Notes under the pieces: generated by a model
Told to the model about the DNA's origin: nothing
The model's input: only the letters and a program-made list of their open reading frames with translations
Database searches by the model: none
Assembly (NCBI GenBank): GCA_037962975.1
Contig: CM075669.1
Location: 89,138,001-89,202,000, forward strand
DNA: 64,000 nucleotides
Direction: 5' to 3'
Source: Clitoria ternatea
Taxonomy: Eukaryota > Streptophyta > Magnoliopsida > Fabales > Fabaceae
Translations under genes and position numbers: made by a program
Shown: positions 25,335 to 36,940 of the stretch, piece after piece
How positions within the stretch are numbered: position 1 is the stretch's first letter
Layout: every line of letters begins with the position of its first letter

Positions 25335-25950
25335 TTTGTAGTAGGAAACTTTTCGTCCTTGTATTTATGGAAACTTTAGACATTGGACATTGGACTTGGA
25401 CTTTAATTACCTTCTAAATTTTGTTTAGATTAGAAGCATGTGCATTTGTTTGTTTTAACTAATTGTTGTTAGTTAGTTCAATTAGTTAAGTAGTTACAAC
25501 TAAAAGTGGTTAGGTTGTTAGTGGTCTTAACTAAAAGTTGTTAGGTGGTTAGTTATCTTAACTAAGTTTGTTGTTAGTTAGGTTTAGTTGCAACAAACTC
25601 TTAGTTAGTTATAACTCCTTTTAACCAAATTAGTTTTAGTAGTAAGGGTTGTTATAACAAGTTACGATAGTTACAACTATAATAACCAAAGAACCAATTT
25701 AGTTATAGGTTGTTAGGGTAGCTAAAACCTAAGTTAGTTAGCCAAACTAGCTAAAACTGAATTTGGTTAGTGTTGTAGGATTAGTTGCTTGTTTTGTTAA
25801 AACCTTAATTCTCATAACTAATCATAGCAAGACAACCTAGGATTCTACCTAGTATAAACATCATAGTTGTGTGTCTCTTAGGTAGAAAACCTAGAATTTG
25901 TTTCTTAGGATTGTTGTTTGATTTCTTATTTTTGTTTTGCATAAACATCC
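25335..25950 (+). other. Gypsy-1 5' untranslated region (part 2)
   Basis: Non-coding. Contains a low-complexity block (25440-25770) of TTAGTTAG/GTTGTTAG words. Leads directly into gag. Confidence 0.55.
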
Positions 25951-27170
25951 TTGACTAGCTTGATAGTACATTTGTTTACCTTGTCTTATTTTTCTATGAC
26001 AACTTTAATCATGTCTTCTAGTGATAGGGAAAATATGTCTCTTCTTCATAACATCATGGATAGTCTAAACAAGATAAACACTAGGTTAACTAACCTAGAA
26101 AACAAAGAAGAAAACCCTAGGCCTAGACATAGAGAAAGGAATCAACAAAATCAAAGGCATGAATCTAGTGAGAGTGAGGATGAATATAGATCTAGAAGAC
26201 ACCATAATAAAAGAGAAGACCTAGGTTTAAAAGAAGTAAAGCTTGAAATTCCCCCTTTTAATGGAAAAAGTGATATTGAAGCAAACTTAGAATGGGAGAT
26301 GAGAGTTAAACAATTATTTAATTCTCATCAAATTAAAAAAGAAAAGAATGTTAGGATAGCCACTCTCTCATTTCAAAACTATGCCTTAGTGTGGTGGACA
26401 CAAGTGTGTAAAGAGAGAAAGAAAGATAACTTTCCACCAATTGATGATTGGTTGGACTTAAAGGCCTTGTTAAAAAAGAGATATGTTCCTAATTACTATA
26501 GAAGGGAGCTATTAGCCAAGCTAAATAGACTTACCCAAGGTATAGAGAGTGTTGAAGATTACTATAAAGTCTTAGAGATAACAATGATTAGGGCTAACTT
26601 AGATGTAGATGAGGAAACCCTAATGCATAGGTTTTTGCATGGCCTAAATAGGAACATTAAGAATAGAGTTAAACTCCTTCCACATGTAGACATAGAAGAA
26701 CTTTTGCACCAATGTACAAAAGTAGAAAACCAAATTAAAGAGAGGGAATCCTATAAAGGGGAATATCAAACCTCTAGGCCCAAGTGGGTGGGCAGGGATG
26801 ATTAGAAAAAGTGGGTTTGAGAGAAAACCAAGGAAGAAGGGAGTGGGCACTTCTTCTTCCCATTTACCTAGTGAGTTGTATAAGAATAGTAAAGTTTTTA
26901 GGACTCTTAAAGATAAGCATAATTCTACATCTAATCCTTCTACCTCTAGATCATCTACTATAAAATGTTTTAAATGCCTTGGTAGAGGTCATATTGCTTC
27001 TGACTATCCTACAAAGAAAACCATAATTTTGAAAAATAAAGAAATCTACTCAAGTTAATCAGAGTCTGATTCTGATAATCACAATTCAAGTGATGACTTA
27101 AGCAGTGATTCATATGACAATGAGCATATTTTAAGGGATGATGGAGAGCTTTACATGATTTGAAGGTTAC
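25951..27170 (+). pseudogene. Gypsy-1 gag
   Basis: Structural capsid/nucleocapsid protein. A likely start is the ATG at 26011 (MSSSDRENMS); the frame is open from 25951. The N-terminal part is charged. The capsid (retrotransposon gag) core spans about residues 95-270, with ALVWWTQV and LKKRYVP. A frame change near 26800 leads to the nucleocapsid at 26965-27010, whose CFKCLGRGHIASDY has Tyr in place of the last zinc ligand Cys of CX2CX4HX4C. A stop follows at 27056. Further frame remnants run to the solo LTR at 27197. Confidence 0.85.
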
Positions 27171-28264
27171 TTGGAAGCCATGTTAAGCTTGATGATTGTC
27201 GCAACCTGGATCGCGACGGCGAGGTGAGAGAGAGAGAGGAATGTGTGGAATGAAACAGGGAGTCGCCACCAACATTTTTATCCATAGGAAAAACATTGGA
27301 AAAAACTAGGTTCAGTAAAGCACTGGTTAAAAATTGAGATTCAAGTTCGGGAGTCGGTTACGAGTAGGGAAGGTATTAGCACCCTACATCGCCTGTCCAA
27401 AACAGTACCAAGATTGAAAATGCGCAACATAAATAGGCTTACAAAAGATGGTTTATTTCTTCCCTTTCATTGTTGTATTTTTTATTTAAAGACGACAAAA
27501 TAGAGTGAGAGAACTGTACAAACATAGAATATCGAAGCGAGGTCAATGGGGCACTTCATCCGGATTAAACTCGACTTCGATATGAGACAGAGAGGGGAAA
27601 AGAATGCTAATAAGGCGTCACGCCTAAATTATACATCCTCGAATAAAAAAAATAGGGATAGGAAATAGATAAGCGGGACGTCTCGTCCTAAGTATCCCTT
27701 CCCTATGAATTATGGCGAGGCTTAAGCAAAAACTAGGGGGAAACCAACAAGACGTCACGTCTAAATTGATTTTCACGGAAGTAACCAAAAAAAGAACATT
27801 TATGAAAGAAACATGAAAGTAAGGAAATAAATCAGTAAAGGGAAATAAGAGAGATGGGCCCGACAGGAATTGAGATCCTGCTCTTACGTATTCTTGAATT
27901 ATCAAGAAATCAGGGTTACGTAGTTCTGAATGTTTTTCTTTTAGGAAAAGACTTGGGAGATGATGATGGATGTCACTGAGGTGGGGAACTCGTACAAGGC
28001 GAAGTTCTTCGCACGTGTACGAATCCTAAAGAGGTTGTGTAGACGGGAGTGCTCCCGTACGACACTGTTTAAAAATGATTTATTTCTTTTTTTTTATTTT
28101 TATTTAGATTTGAAAGAAAATATAGGAAACATTTATTTCCCTTTATTATATTTTACCATGAAACGAAAGGAAAAAGGTAGTAGAAGCTACAAAAGAGAAA
28201 GGGAAATAATAAATTCTGAAAACAGAGGAAAAATGAGTGAAAACCGAGTGGGAGAAGAGAAAAA

Positions 28265-28500
28265 CTGAGTGAAAATGGCAAAAACCAAGTGAAAATTACA
28301 AAAAACGAGTGGAAATAGCAGAAACCGAGTGAGAAAGAGGAAAAACCGAGTAAAAATGGTAAAACCGAGTGATGAAAGCAGAAAACCGAGTGAGGACAAG
28401 GAAAAAACCGAGTGAAAATGAGGAAACCGAGTGGAAATAGCAGAAACCGAGTGAGAGCAGTAGCTTACCGAGTGAGAAGTGATTTACCGAGTGAGACAGT
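28265..28500 (+). repeat. ACCGAGTG short repeat array
   Basis: About ten copies of (A)AACCGAGTGA separated by 12-20 purine-rich bases. The same word recurs at 29120-29280 as TCCGAGTG, and in inverse form (CACTCGG) through 30900. Confidence 0.85.
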
Positions 28501-28656
28501 GAGAAGAGGGACGGTATTGGAGTTGAGTGGAGTGAGGAGATTGGATTTGGTGTACTTGAGGGGAGTACTGGACGGTGTATAAGAGGAATTGGGACGGTGT
28601 GTGGGTGAAGGGATGAGGAGGTCGGTTTTGGTGAGGACGGTTGGCTAGGCGGTATT

Positions 28657-28764
28657 GGCTGAGAGGAATGAAGTGCTGGGCGGTGTTGTGTTGAGGGGAG
28701 AGGACGGTGTGGCTGAGAGGTACGAAGTAATGGGCGGTGTTGTGTTGAGGGGAGAGGACGGTGT
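28657..28764 (+). repeat. 54 bp tandem duplication in solo LTR
   Basis: Two adjacent 54-base units starting GGCTGAGAGG and ending GAGGACGGTGT, differing at only a few positions. A partial third unit follows. Confidence 0.85.
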
Positions 28765-28897
28765 GGCTGAGGGAGACAAGAATGAGGTACAGGGCTGGCT
28801 GATGAAGAGAGGAAAGAGGAGATAGGAATGGTGAGGGTGCTGGATGCGTATCTGTGTGTGTAAGTATGTGTAAGGGCTGAAAGCTTCAGCCCCTTGC

Positions 28898-28909
28898 CTA
28901 TTTATAGGC
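28898..28909 (+). promoter_or_regulatory. TATA box of the solo LTR
   Basis: CTATTTATAGGC about 1.7 kb into the LTR, in a CTTGCCTATTTATAGG context that resembles plant LTR promoters. It lies between the ACCGAGTG array upstream and the CACTCGG array downstream. Confidence 0.5.
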
Positions 28910-29389
28910 TAGTTTGAGTGGAAGGCCAGCTCAGGCTTCCACTTCCGAGTGGAATGCCAGCTCAAGCCTCCACTCAGAGTGAAGTGGGGGACAACGGCTG
29001 GGTGGGAATTTTTAATTCCCCCCACTTCCAACCCTGTTTGCCACTTGTCTGCCACCCCCAGGATTCCTGGATCCACTTGGGTGGTGGAATCCAAGTCAGC
29101 ACGGGCTAACAGGGGGACCTGGTGGGAATCCGAGTGAGAATGGCAGAAAACCGAGTGAGAATTATGGAAATCCGAGTGAAAATATTGGAAATCCGAGTAA
29201 GAATGTTGAATTCCGAGTGTAAATGTTGGAAATCCGAGTGTAAATGACTCGGATCACCCTCTCAGTCAATTCTGAGTGGGAAAAGGGGAAAAATCCGACT
29301 GGGAAAAGGCCCCTTTTATGCTAAAGAAATCATGTTGGTGTTGTGCAATTGGATTGAGTGGGCAATTAAAGAAATTGAGTCAGAACCGA

Positions 29390-30900
29390 GTGAAAACTGA
29401 CTCGGATTCCAACTCCTCTCCATAATCCGAGTGACCAATGACTCGGAACCGACTGAAATAGGTGAAGTGTGACTCGGAGATGAGAGAAAGATGACTCGGG
29501 ACGGGTAAAAAGTGGCTCGGTGAAGGTTTGAAGTATGGTGGAAATAGGGGCTCGGAATTGATTGGCCAAAAGGACTCGGGAAAGGTGGCTGACTGACTGA
29601 AGTGTCACTCGGAAACCGATTGGAAATTGGGTCAGGAGTGGGCGAGAAAAGAATCACACGGAACCGACTGAAAATGGGTCGAAAGTCGAGTGAAATGACT
29701 CATTCGGTGCTGACTGGAAATGCTTCACTCGGTTCTGACTAAGAAGCAGCTCTCGGTTCTGATTGAAGGGGCAACACTCGGAATTCTTTTTAGCTTGGAT
29801 GTATTTCTGATTGAAGCATCCACTCGGATTTTCTTCAAAAGTGATATAGAACTTCACTGCTTGAAGGATCAACTCGGATTTTCACTCAGATTTTGCCTAA
29901 CTTCTACTCAGAAATTGGAAGTTTGGCTATTTTAATTCGAATTTCCTTCCAACCGAGTGATACTCACTCGGATTTACTTCAATTAGCAGTCAGTTCCTTT
30001 TTCCACTCGGATTTGTTGCAGTAGGGGATCTTCCGCTCGGATTCTCCTCTAACAGGGTCATTTTTCACTCGGAATTGACATTCTTTGGGATCAGGGCTTG
30101 TAAACTGGCATCTTCTCTCAGAATGCATATGAGAGGGAATCATCCACTCGGATTTACATCTAATCTGAGTCATTTCACTCAGGTTTGAACTCAACAGGTC
30201 ACACTCCACTCGGATTGGTCTATTGTTGAGTAATTATTCGGATTTCCCACCCAACAGGTCATACTCCACTCGGACATGCCTAAATCTAAGTAGTTTCACT
30301 CGGATTTTCTCCATTCAGAGTAATGTCACTCGGATTTAACTCATTCTGAGTGATTTCACTCGGATTTGATCCAACAGGAGAATATTCCACTCGGATTTGA
30401 CTTCAACAGGGAGCATTTCACTCGGAAATGACTCATTCTGAGTGATTCCACTCGGATTTCATCATTTTTGAGTCATTCCATTCGGACTTCTCTTGAAAAT
30501 GGGCATAATCCACTCGGACTGGCTTGGCAGGGAAGCTATCCACTCGGATTCAACTTCAACAGGGGAGCATTTCACTCAGAAATGACTCATTCTGAGTGAT
30601 TCCACTCAGATTTCATTAATTTTGAGTCATTCAACTCGGAAATGCTTCATTTTGACTCGGATTTGACCATTTTTGAGTTTTTTCACTCGGATTTATCTCC
30701 ACCAGGGCAGTATTTCACTCGGAAATGCTTTAACCTGAGTCATCCTGTTCAGATGTGATCATTTTTTAGTCATCCCAATCAGATTTGCCTCCAACAGGGC
30801 TGTATTTCACTTGGAAAAGCTTCATTCTGAGTTATTTTGCTCGGTTCTGATTATTTTGGAGCCATTCTTTTTGAATCTGACCATTCTGAATTAGAATTCA
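29390..30900 (+). repeat. Degenerate CACTCGGATTT array
   Basis: About 1.5 kb in which CACTCGGATTT or CACTCGGAAAT recurs every 30-50 bases. The spacers often contain CAACAGG and end in TTTTGAGTCATT or TCTGAGTGATT. Units vary in length and sequence. CACTCGG is the reverse complement of the CCGAGTG word upstream, so the LTR carries inverted arrays around its promoter. Confidence 0.8.
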
Positions 30901-30954
30901 GTATAAAAAGATTCATTCCACTTGGACCGGACCAAAAGAGGTGTTCACAATGAT

Positions 30955-31347
30955 TATACACAAAGAGAGAACATCTTTTACACAAGATGTTATATAAATG
31001 AAAAATTATGTTCTCTCATTGTGGATAGTGGGAGTTGTGCCAATATGGCTAGTTAAAGACTAGTTCACAAAATGGGCTTATAACTAATAGATCACCTTAG
31101 ACCTTACAAGTTATAATGGTTAAATAAAAAGGGAGAGATGTTAGTTAATAAACAAGTTTTAATTAATTTTACCATAGGCACCTATAAAGATGAGATAAAA
31201 TATGATGTAGTACCTATGGAAGCAACCCACATACTTTTAGGGAGACCTTGGCAGTATGATAGAAAGGTCATCCATGAAGGGTTCTCTAATACCCTCACAT
31301 TTAAGCTTGATTACAAGAAAATAGTTTTACATCTCTTAACTCCTTAA
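30955..31347 (+). pseudogene. Gypsy-1 protease region
   Basis: Aspartic protease that would process the polyprotein. Near 31018-31050 the frame shows SLIVDSGSCANMAS with the catalytic Asp of a D-S-G triad, then stops (about 31053). 31138-31347 continues with VVPMEATHILLGRPWQ, the conserved second half. Ends in a TAA at 31346. It follows directly after the right TSD of the solo LTR. Confidence 0.82.
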
Positions 31348-31350
31348 CAA

Positions 31351-32492
31351 GTGCTGAAAGATCAATTTCAAATGAAGATAAAGAGGGATAGAGAATTAGG
31401 TTCTTCTACTAACCTTTTAGAAAAACAAAAGAAAAACAAAAAAAAAGATAAAGGAAAAGGAGTTGTCATTTGTGATCAATCTAGGGCCAATCTCTTGGCT
31501 ACAAAACAAGATTTGAAGGAAGCCATGCTTCTTCAAAAACAAGTCTTAATCATGATTCCTAAAGATATCCTTAGCACTTCCTTGTGCTCAATGGGCTCTT
31601 CCCCTTTTACTTTGCCCAAAGGGATACAAAACATTCTAGATGAATTTAAAGACCCCTTTCCTAAAGACATTCTTAAGGGCTTACCTCCAATTAGGGGAAT
31701 AGAACATCAAATAGACTTAATTCATGGTGCTAGTCTACCCAATAGGCCTGTATATAGGTGTAACCCTAAGGAAAGCCTTGAAATTGAAAAACAAGTGAAT
31801 GATCTATTATCTAAGGGATGGATTAGAGAGAGCTTGAGCCCATGTGCTTTACCTATTTTATTGGTTCCTAAAAAAGATGGTTCATGGAGAATGTGCACTA
31901 TTGTAGAGCTATCAACAACATAACCATCAAGTATAGGCATACAATACCTAGACTTGATGATATGGTTGATGAATTAAGTGGTTGTACCATATTTTCTAAG
32001 ATTGATCTTAAAAGTGGCTATCATCAAATAATAATTAAAGAGGAAGATGAATGGAAAGCTATTTTTAAAACCAAACTTGGATTATATGAGTGGTTAGTTA
32101 TGCCCTTTGGCTTGACTAATGCACCAAGCACTTTTATGAGGTTAATGAATCATGTTTTGAGGGAATTCATTGGGCACTTTGTTGTGGTCTATTTTGATGA
32201 TATTTTAGTTTATCACAGACCATGACCTCTCATCTAAGCCATTTGAAACAAGTTATGCTTGCCTTAAGAACAAATAACCTCTATGCAAATTTTGAAAAAT
32301 GTTCTTTTGGCATGAATAGTGTTGTTTTCCTTGGATTTGTAGTGAGTTTCAAAGGAGTGGAGGTTGATCACTCAAAAGTGAAGGCCATCCAAGATTGGCC
32401 AACACCAAAGAATGTGAATGAAGTTAGGAGTTTTCATGGTTTAGCTAGTTTTTATAGAAGGTTTGTAAAAGATTTCTCTACCTTAGCCCCCC
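31351..32492 (+). pseudogene. Gypsy-1 reverse transcriptase
   Basis: Linker then RT. Motifs include LSPCALPILLVPKKDGSWRMC (31830-31896), a frame change, FSKIDLKSGYHQI (31995-32033), MPFGLTNAPSTF (32100-32135) and the catalytic VYFDDILVY (32188-32214), with both Asp residues of the YxDD-type box present. A second frame change at about 32220 leads to the thumb (LGFVVSFKG, EVRSFHGLASFYRRFV). At least two frameshifts make it inactive. Confidence 0.88.
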
Positions 32493-32960
32493 CTTGAATG
32501 AATTGGTTAAGAAGAATGTTCCTTTTGTATGGGGACCAAGGCAAGAGAAAGCTTTTAAAGACCTTAAGGAAAAACTCACTCATGCTCCCATTTTAGCTCT
32601 TCAAAATTTTTCAAAAACTTTTGAGCTTGAGTGTGATGCTTCTAATGTAGGGATCAGAGCTGTATTATTACAAGAAGGCCACCCTATTGCATTTTGCAGT
32701 GAAAAACTCAATGGGGCTGCCCTTAATTATCCCACATATGATAAAGAATTTTATGCTTTGGTTAGAGCCCTCCAAACATGGGAACGTTATTTAATCCCAA
32801 AGGAATTTGTTATTTATAGTGCTCATCAATCACTCAAATACATAAAAGGGCAACATAAACTAAACAAAAGACATGCAAAATGGTGTTGATTTTTTAGAGC
32901 AATTTCCCTATGTCATCAAGTACAAAAAATAGAAAATCAAATACTGTGGCTGATGCTTTA
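32493..32960 (+). pseudogene. Gypsy-1 RNase H
   Basis: Begins after a frame change in a run of C (32490). Motifs: ELECDASNVGIRAVLLQ (first catalytic Asp), EKLNGAALNYPTYDKEFYALV (catalytic Glu region), then IYSAHQSLKYI, where most relatives have an Asp-His pair. Here the Asp is replaced by Ala. A stop at about 32887 precedes the linker to integrase. Confidence 0.82.
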
Positions 32961-34475
32961 TCAAGAAGGCACTCTTTTCTTGCCTCTCTTGAATCCAAAA
33001 TCATTGGACTTGATGAGAGTAGGAATTTGTATCAAGGTGATCTAAATTTCTCTAAAATCTATAATTCATCTTCTGAAATGACATCTCAAAAAGAATTCTA
33101 CATTTTAGATGGTTACCTCTTTAGGGCCAATAAAATTTGCATTCCTAGGAGTTCCTTAAGAGTTTATTGCTTTAAGAAAGCCATGAGGGTGGATTAATGG
33201 GTCATTTTAGAAGGGATAAAACATTGTCAATATTAAATGAACACTTTTTTTGGCCTAGAATGAAAAAAGATATGCAAAGACTGTGTGCTAGGTGTATAGT
33301 TTGTAGAAAAGCCAAATCTAAAGTATCACCTAATGGTCTTTATACTCCTTTGCCTACACCTACTTCTCCTTGGATAGTTATTTCTATGGATTTTGTGTTA
33401 GGCTTACCTAGGACCCAAAGGGGTATGGACTCTATCTTTGTTGTGGTAGATAGGTTTAGTAAAATGGCTCACTTTATTCATTGTCACAAAGTGGATGATG
33501 CAATTCATATTGCTAAACTATTTTTCAAAGAAATGATAAGACTTCATGGTTTTCCTAAAACTATCATTTCTGATAGGGACACTAAATTCCTAAGCTTTTT
33601 TTAGAAAACACTTTAGTCAAGGCTAGGAACAAAGCTTTTACCACTTGTCGTCCATAAACGGATGGTCAAACTGAGGTAGTGAACAGGACCCTTTCTCAAT
33701 TACTTAGGGTCTTAGTTAATAAAAATGTTAAATCATGGGATGAGTGTTTGCCATATATTAAATTTGCTTATAATAGGGTGCAACACTCCATAACTAAGCA
33801 TAGTCCTTTTGAAATTATTTATGGTTTTAACCCTCTTACACCTTTAGACCTTTTACCCATTGATGTTTCTAATTCTGTCCTTCACTTGGATGGAGAGGCA
33901 AAGGCCAAGTTTATAAAAGAATTTCATGAGAAGGTTAAAAACCAAATTCAAGCTAAGAATGAACATTATGCTTGTTGTGCCAATAAAAAGAGAAAGGAAG
34001 TTACTTTTGAAATTAGGGATCGGGTTTGGTTGCACCTTAGAAAAGAAATATTTCCATATTTAAGAAAATCCAAACTTGACCTTAGGGGTGATGGTCCTTT
34101 TCAAGTCCTTAAAAAGATGGGCAATAATGCTTATGTACTTGATTTGCCTGGTGATTATGGTGTGAGTGCTTCTTTTAATGTGTCTGATTTATCTCCTTTT
34201 GATATAGATGAAGAACATGAGCCTTCAGATTTGAGGACAAATCCTTTTGAGGAAGGGGAGCATAATGAGGACACAACATGGGAGGATCCACACACTATTT
34301 TGGAAAAGGCTTAGAGGTATACAAAGATCCCTTAACAAGGAACAAATCCAAAAAGGGCAAAGAGGCCATCCAAAAAGCCCTAGCTTGCTTCCTTACTTTG
34401 ATTGATGGGCCTAAGCCCAATGAAGACACCTTAAAGATCTATATGTGCTCATCATGTAATATAGTCCATAATTAA
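32910..34475 (+). pseudogene. Gypsy-1 integrase and C-terminal tail
   Basis: NTVADALSRR marks the RNase H/integrase linker. Zinc-finger remnants: GHFRRDKTL, then CARCIVC. Core D,D,E: ISMDFVLGLP (about 33385), ISDRDTKF (about 33570) and QTEVVNRT (about 33670). A stop just before TDGQTE and a frame break at 33194 disable it. The C-terminus has WLHLRKE, SKLDLRGDGPFQVL and FNVSDLSPFD, then a stop at 34314. A further in-frame-like tail with DPLTRNKSKKGKE runs to 34475, inside the putative LTR. Confidence 0.85.
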
Positions 34476-35073
34476 ATTTTCTAGTGTTTTAGGATTTATT
34501 TGGACCTTACTAGGTCATTTGGTAACTTTTGGGCCATGTACTTTCATTTAGGCCATGTATTAGGCCATCTCCTTTTCATTTGCTTTGAATGGGCCTAGGA
34601 TCCATGTTAGAAGCCCATTTAGAACCCTTGGCCGAAATCTCCATGAGCCTATATAAGGGTGTTTTCTCCTTGAAAATGGCATAACATGAATTTGAGAAGT
34701 TTTCATATACTTTGTGTAGTTTTTGAGAGAGTGAGTCTTCTCCTTTTCTTTAGGCAAAAGAAGCTTTAGCAAGCTCTTATCCAAGAGGCATTCTCTCTCT
34801 TTGTGGCAAGTTTGGAATTATCTTCCCTTAGGAGGTGGCTTCCCATCCCACACACCTTTTCCATTTCTAAGTTCCATCATCTTCCATCCTTCACCTTTCC
34901 CTTCCATCTCCACCTTTCCTTTCCTTTAAAATCCTAATAGTTTAGAGTATTTTTCCCTTTATCATTTTCATCCAAGCATGAGGATTTGCAAAGCCATGGC
35001 TCTTGAAGGCTAAGGAAGGAGGAGAAGAACCAAGATCCCCCCTAAGGAAGGTCTCCATCAAGACTCTCCTACA
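34266..35073 (+). repeat. Putative gypsy-1 3' LTR
   Basis: A purine tract GAGGAAGGGGAG (34249-34260) ends six bases before a TGAGG start. CTACA at 35069-35073 is a possible CA end. In between, a TATA box (CCTATATAAGGG, 34648-34659) and a CT-rich leader look like a U3-R-U5 promoter. No partner LTR is in the window, so both edges are estimates. Confidence 0.5.
34648..34659 (+). promoter_or_regulatory. TATA box in gypsy-1 3' LTR
   Basis: CCTATATAAGGG after a GGCC-rich stretch, with a likely transcription start 25-35 bases on, in GGCATAACATG sequence. Confidence 0.5.
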
Positions 35074-35312
35074 TTAAAAGGGGTACATAGGCTTCCATAA
35101 AAGAAAAGAAAATAATTTATCCTAATTGCCCTCGGCCCAAGGTGAGTTTGGTTGAACCTCGATACAAAGTTTGCACCAATCTCCGTGGTGTCCAGTGTAT
35201 GATCCATTCGGAGGCCTGGAAAAATAGCGTAAGCCTCCACAACAACAAGATAGTTGTCCTAACTAACATTCCTCCCACACAATCCAAATAGACTCACATA
35301 CCATAATTATCT
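35074..35312. other. Unassigned spacer
   Basis: No gene. Contains CTCGGCCCAAGGTGAG and CATTCGGAGGCC, which look like pieces of an LTR, but I cannot place them. Confidence 0.3.
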
Positions 35313-35800
35313 TTTCTTATTAGAGTCCCTTGTTAGTTCATTGTAAGTTGTCAATTCCTACTCAGTCTCACCCAATAACTCCTGATTAACTCTCTGCTCT
35401 CCCTTCACCATTAACTATTACATATACAGTTATTAATTCAATTATGAACAATTTCAATCCACACAGATAAGACAATACAATGCATGAATTTATTTCATTT
35501 AATTCAATCTTTTTATTAGCCATCATGATGCATGTAGGCTTATATCCTTCTCATCAATCTCACTCAATCAATATCAACTATGCATATCAATCCCACCTTA
35601 TCCCCCTGCCCACTTGAGCGACCAAAGCTCGCCTCATCTTGTTTTCACAAAGGGTAAGGACACGCAGCCCTATCATCAACAATGGATCCAAACACATTTC
35701 ATCAAAACGGGCACTCTACAGTCATGGTAACACTCGCTTTGAGTCAAAGTATACTAGAGTTACCATGGGCTGTCGGTCTCGGTCACGACTCTGAACCATT
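35313..35800. repeat. 0.49 kb direct repeat, copy A
   Basis: Closely matches 36941-37430, starting at TTTCTTAT and ending around CTGAACCA. It includes a CACTTGAGCGACCAAAGCTC phrase. Because the two copies flank about 1.1 kb, they may be partial LTRs or a local duplication. No TG...CA ends, PBS or PPT could be fixed. Confidence 0.75.
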
Positions 35801-36940
35801 GGACGTCCGCTTCGGTATACTCCCAAGACCTCCCACAGGGTCAGAATGCTATTGTTCCCTAGTGTACCCAATCACTGTGTTCTCTAAGGGATCATTCAAC
35901 CATCTGCCCTTATACTACATATATGATGTATACAACACATAATTTTATTTCCATTGGTCACCGGTAGGGTCCTTTCAATGACTCAATTTAATTCCTAACA
36001 TCAGGTTTGTTTCATAAAGTTCTTGATCAAACATTTTTCCTTTATTCATCATCCTCTTTCCATTTACTTAAATCATAACACAACTTACCTGATAATTAGG
36101 AATGAAATGAATTCTGAACATTTACAAAACCTCAGGGTAATACTAGCACCACAACGCTCATCATCATATCGGATTCGATTTCTATTATCACATTATTTTC
36201 AAAAATCAGTCACCTTACGATCCCTACTGAGACATATCCTCAATTTAGTTTTTTTTTCTTTTATTTTAACTGATCCATCTTAATATAACTCATTTAATGG
36301 ATCATGCAAGTCCCCTTTATTGATCACACTATTCATTTCGTTAATTCATCATGTTCCACACGTATTTCATTATAAACACCCATAATGTATTTCATCACAA
36401 ATGTCCATCATATAACTAACACATATACATCCATGTACATAATCACATGGTAATTATCACATATAACATTCATTATATAAGCATCCTTTAATAATCATAG
36501 TACATGTTATCATGTATTCTAATGTGGATATACTCATGGATGAGTTCTTATAAGTAAATTAAGTATGATTACTTACTCTCATAAACACATATACCAAACT
36601 ATTTATCTTGATTGCCTTCTTAACTAATCGTCCTTATTAGTGGTTGAGTCGCACTCCTAATATACCTTTTCTTATAAATTATTTCTGATTACAAGTGACC
36701 TTATATGACTACCAAGTATATCACATAGATGAATTTAGTTCATTTTAGGATATACTCCATCTAAATAACAGTTATTAGGCCACATGAGTTTATTTATTTC
36801 AAAAAAGTACTTCTACTTATTAAATTTATTTAAAATACCAATAATACCCCTTCTTGTCATGCAGTTACTACTACTAGATTGAACTTATTTATATACTGTT
36901 TAAGTTAGTTAAACTTTTCTAAGTTACACACATATATACA
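35801..36940. other. Sequence between the 0.49 kb repeats
   Basis: AT-rich, non-coding. The first 120 bases (ACGTCCGCTTCGG, CCCACAGGGTCAG) look like a continuation of copy A's family that copy B lacks. Nothing else recognised. Confidence 0.4.

Larger units (their letters stand above)
27197..30949 (+). mobile_element. Solo LTR, Ogre/Tat-style, 3.75 kb
   Basis: Starts TGTCGCAACCTGGATCGCG and ends GAGGTGTTCACA, flanked by the perfect 5 bp duplication ATGAT (27192-27196 and 30950-30954). The opening phrases (GTCGCAACCTGGATCGCGAC, GGAGTCGCCACC, GGGAAGGTATTAGCACCCT) are ones I associate with Ogre/Tat LTRs in legumes. There is no second copy, no PBS or PPT, and no gag-pol, so this is a solo LTR left by LTR-LTR recombination. 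A TATA-like box at 28898 supports plus orientation. It interrupts gypsy-1 between gag and protease. Confidence 0.82.
14539..35073 (+). mobile_element. Gypsy-1, Ty3/gypsy element split by two insertions
   Basis: Plus-strand gag (25951-27058), protease (30955-31347), RT, RNase H and integrase (31351-34475) in standard Ty3/gypsy order, followed by a putative 3' LTR. CACTA-2 lies in the leader and a solo LTR lies between gag and protease. Removing the solo LTR and one TSD copy rejoins an open frame across 27196/30955. No 5' LTR is present in the window. The C-terminal tail is of the FNVSDLSPFD...LRTNPFEEG type seen in chromovirus-related polyproteins without a clear chromodomain, so I do not assign the clade. 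Confidence 0.85.

Noticed and set aside
29316..30209. Minus-strand open frames of 70-110 codons in the solo LTR
   Set aside because: Low-complexity translations of the CACTCGG repeat array.
35682..36283. Two 86-codon open frames near the direct repeat
   Set aside because: The first frame is not kept in the second repeat copy, and neither frame shows a domain.
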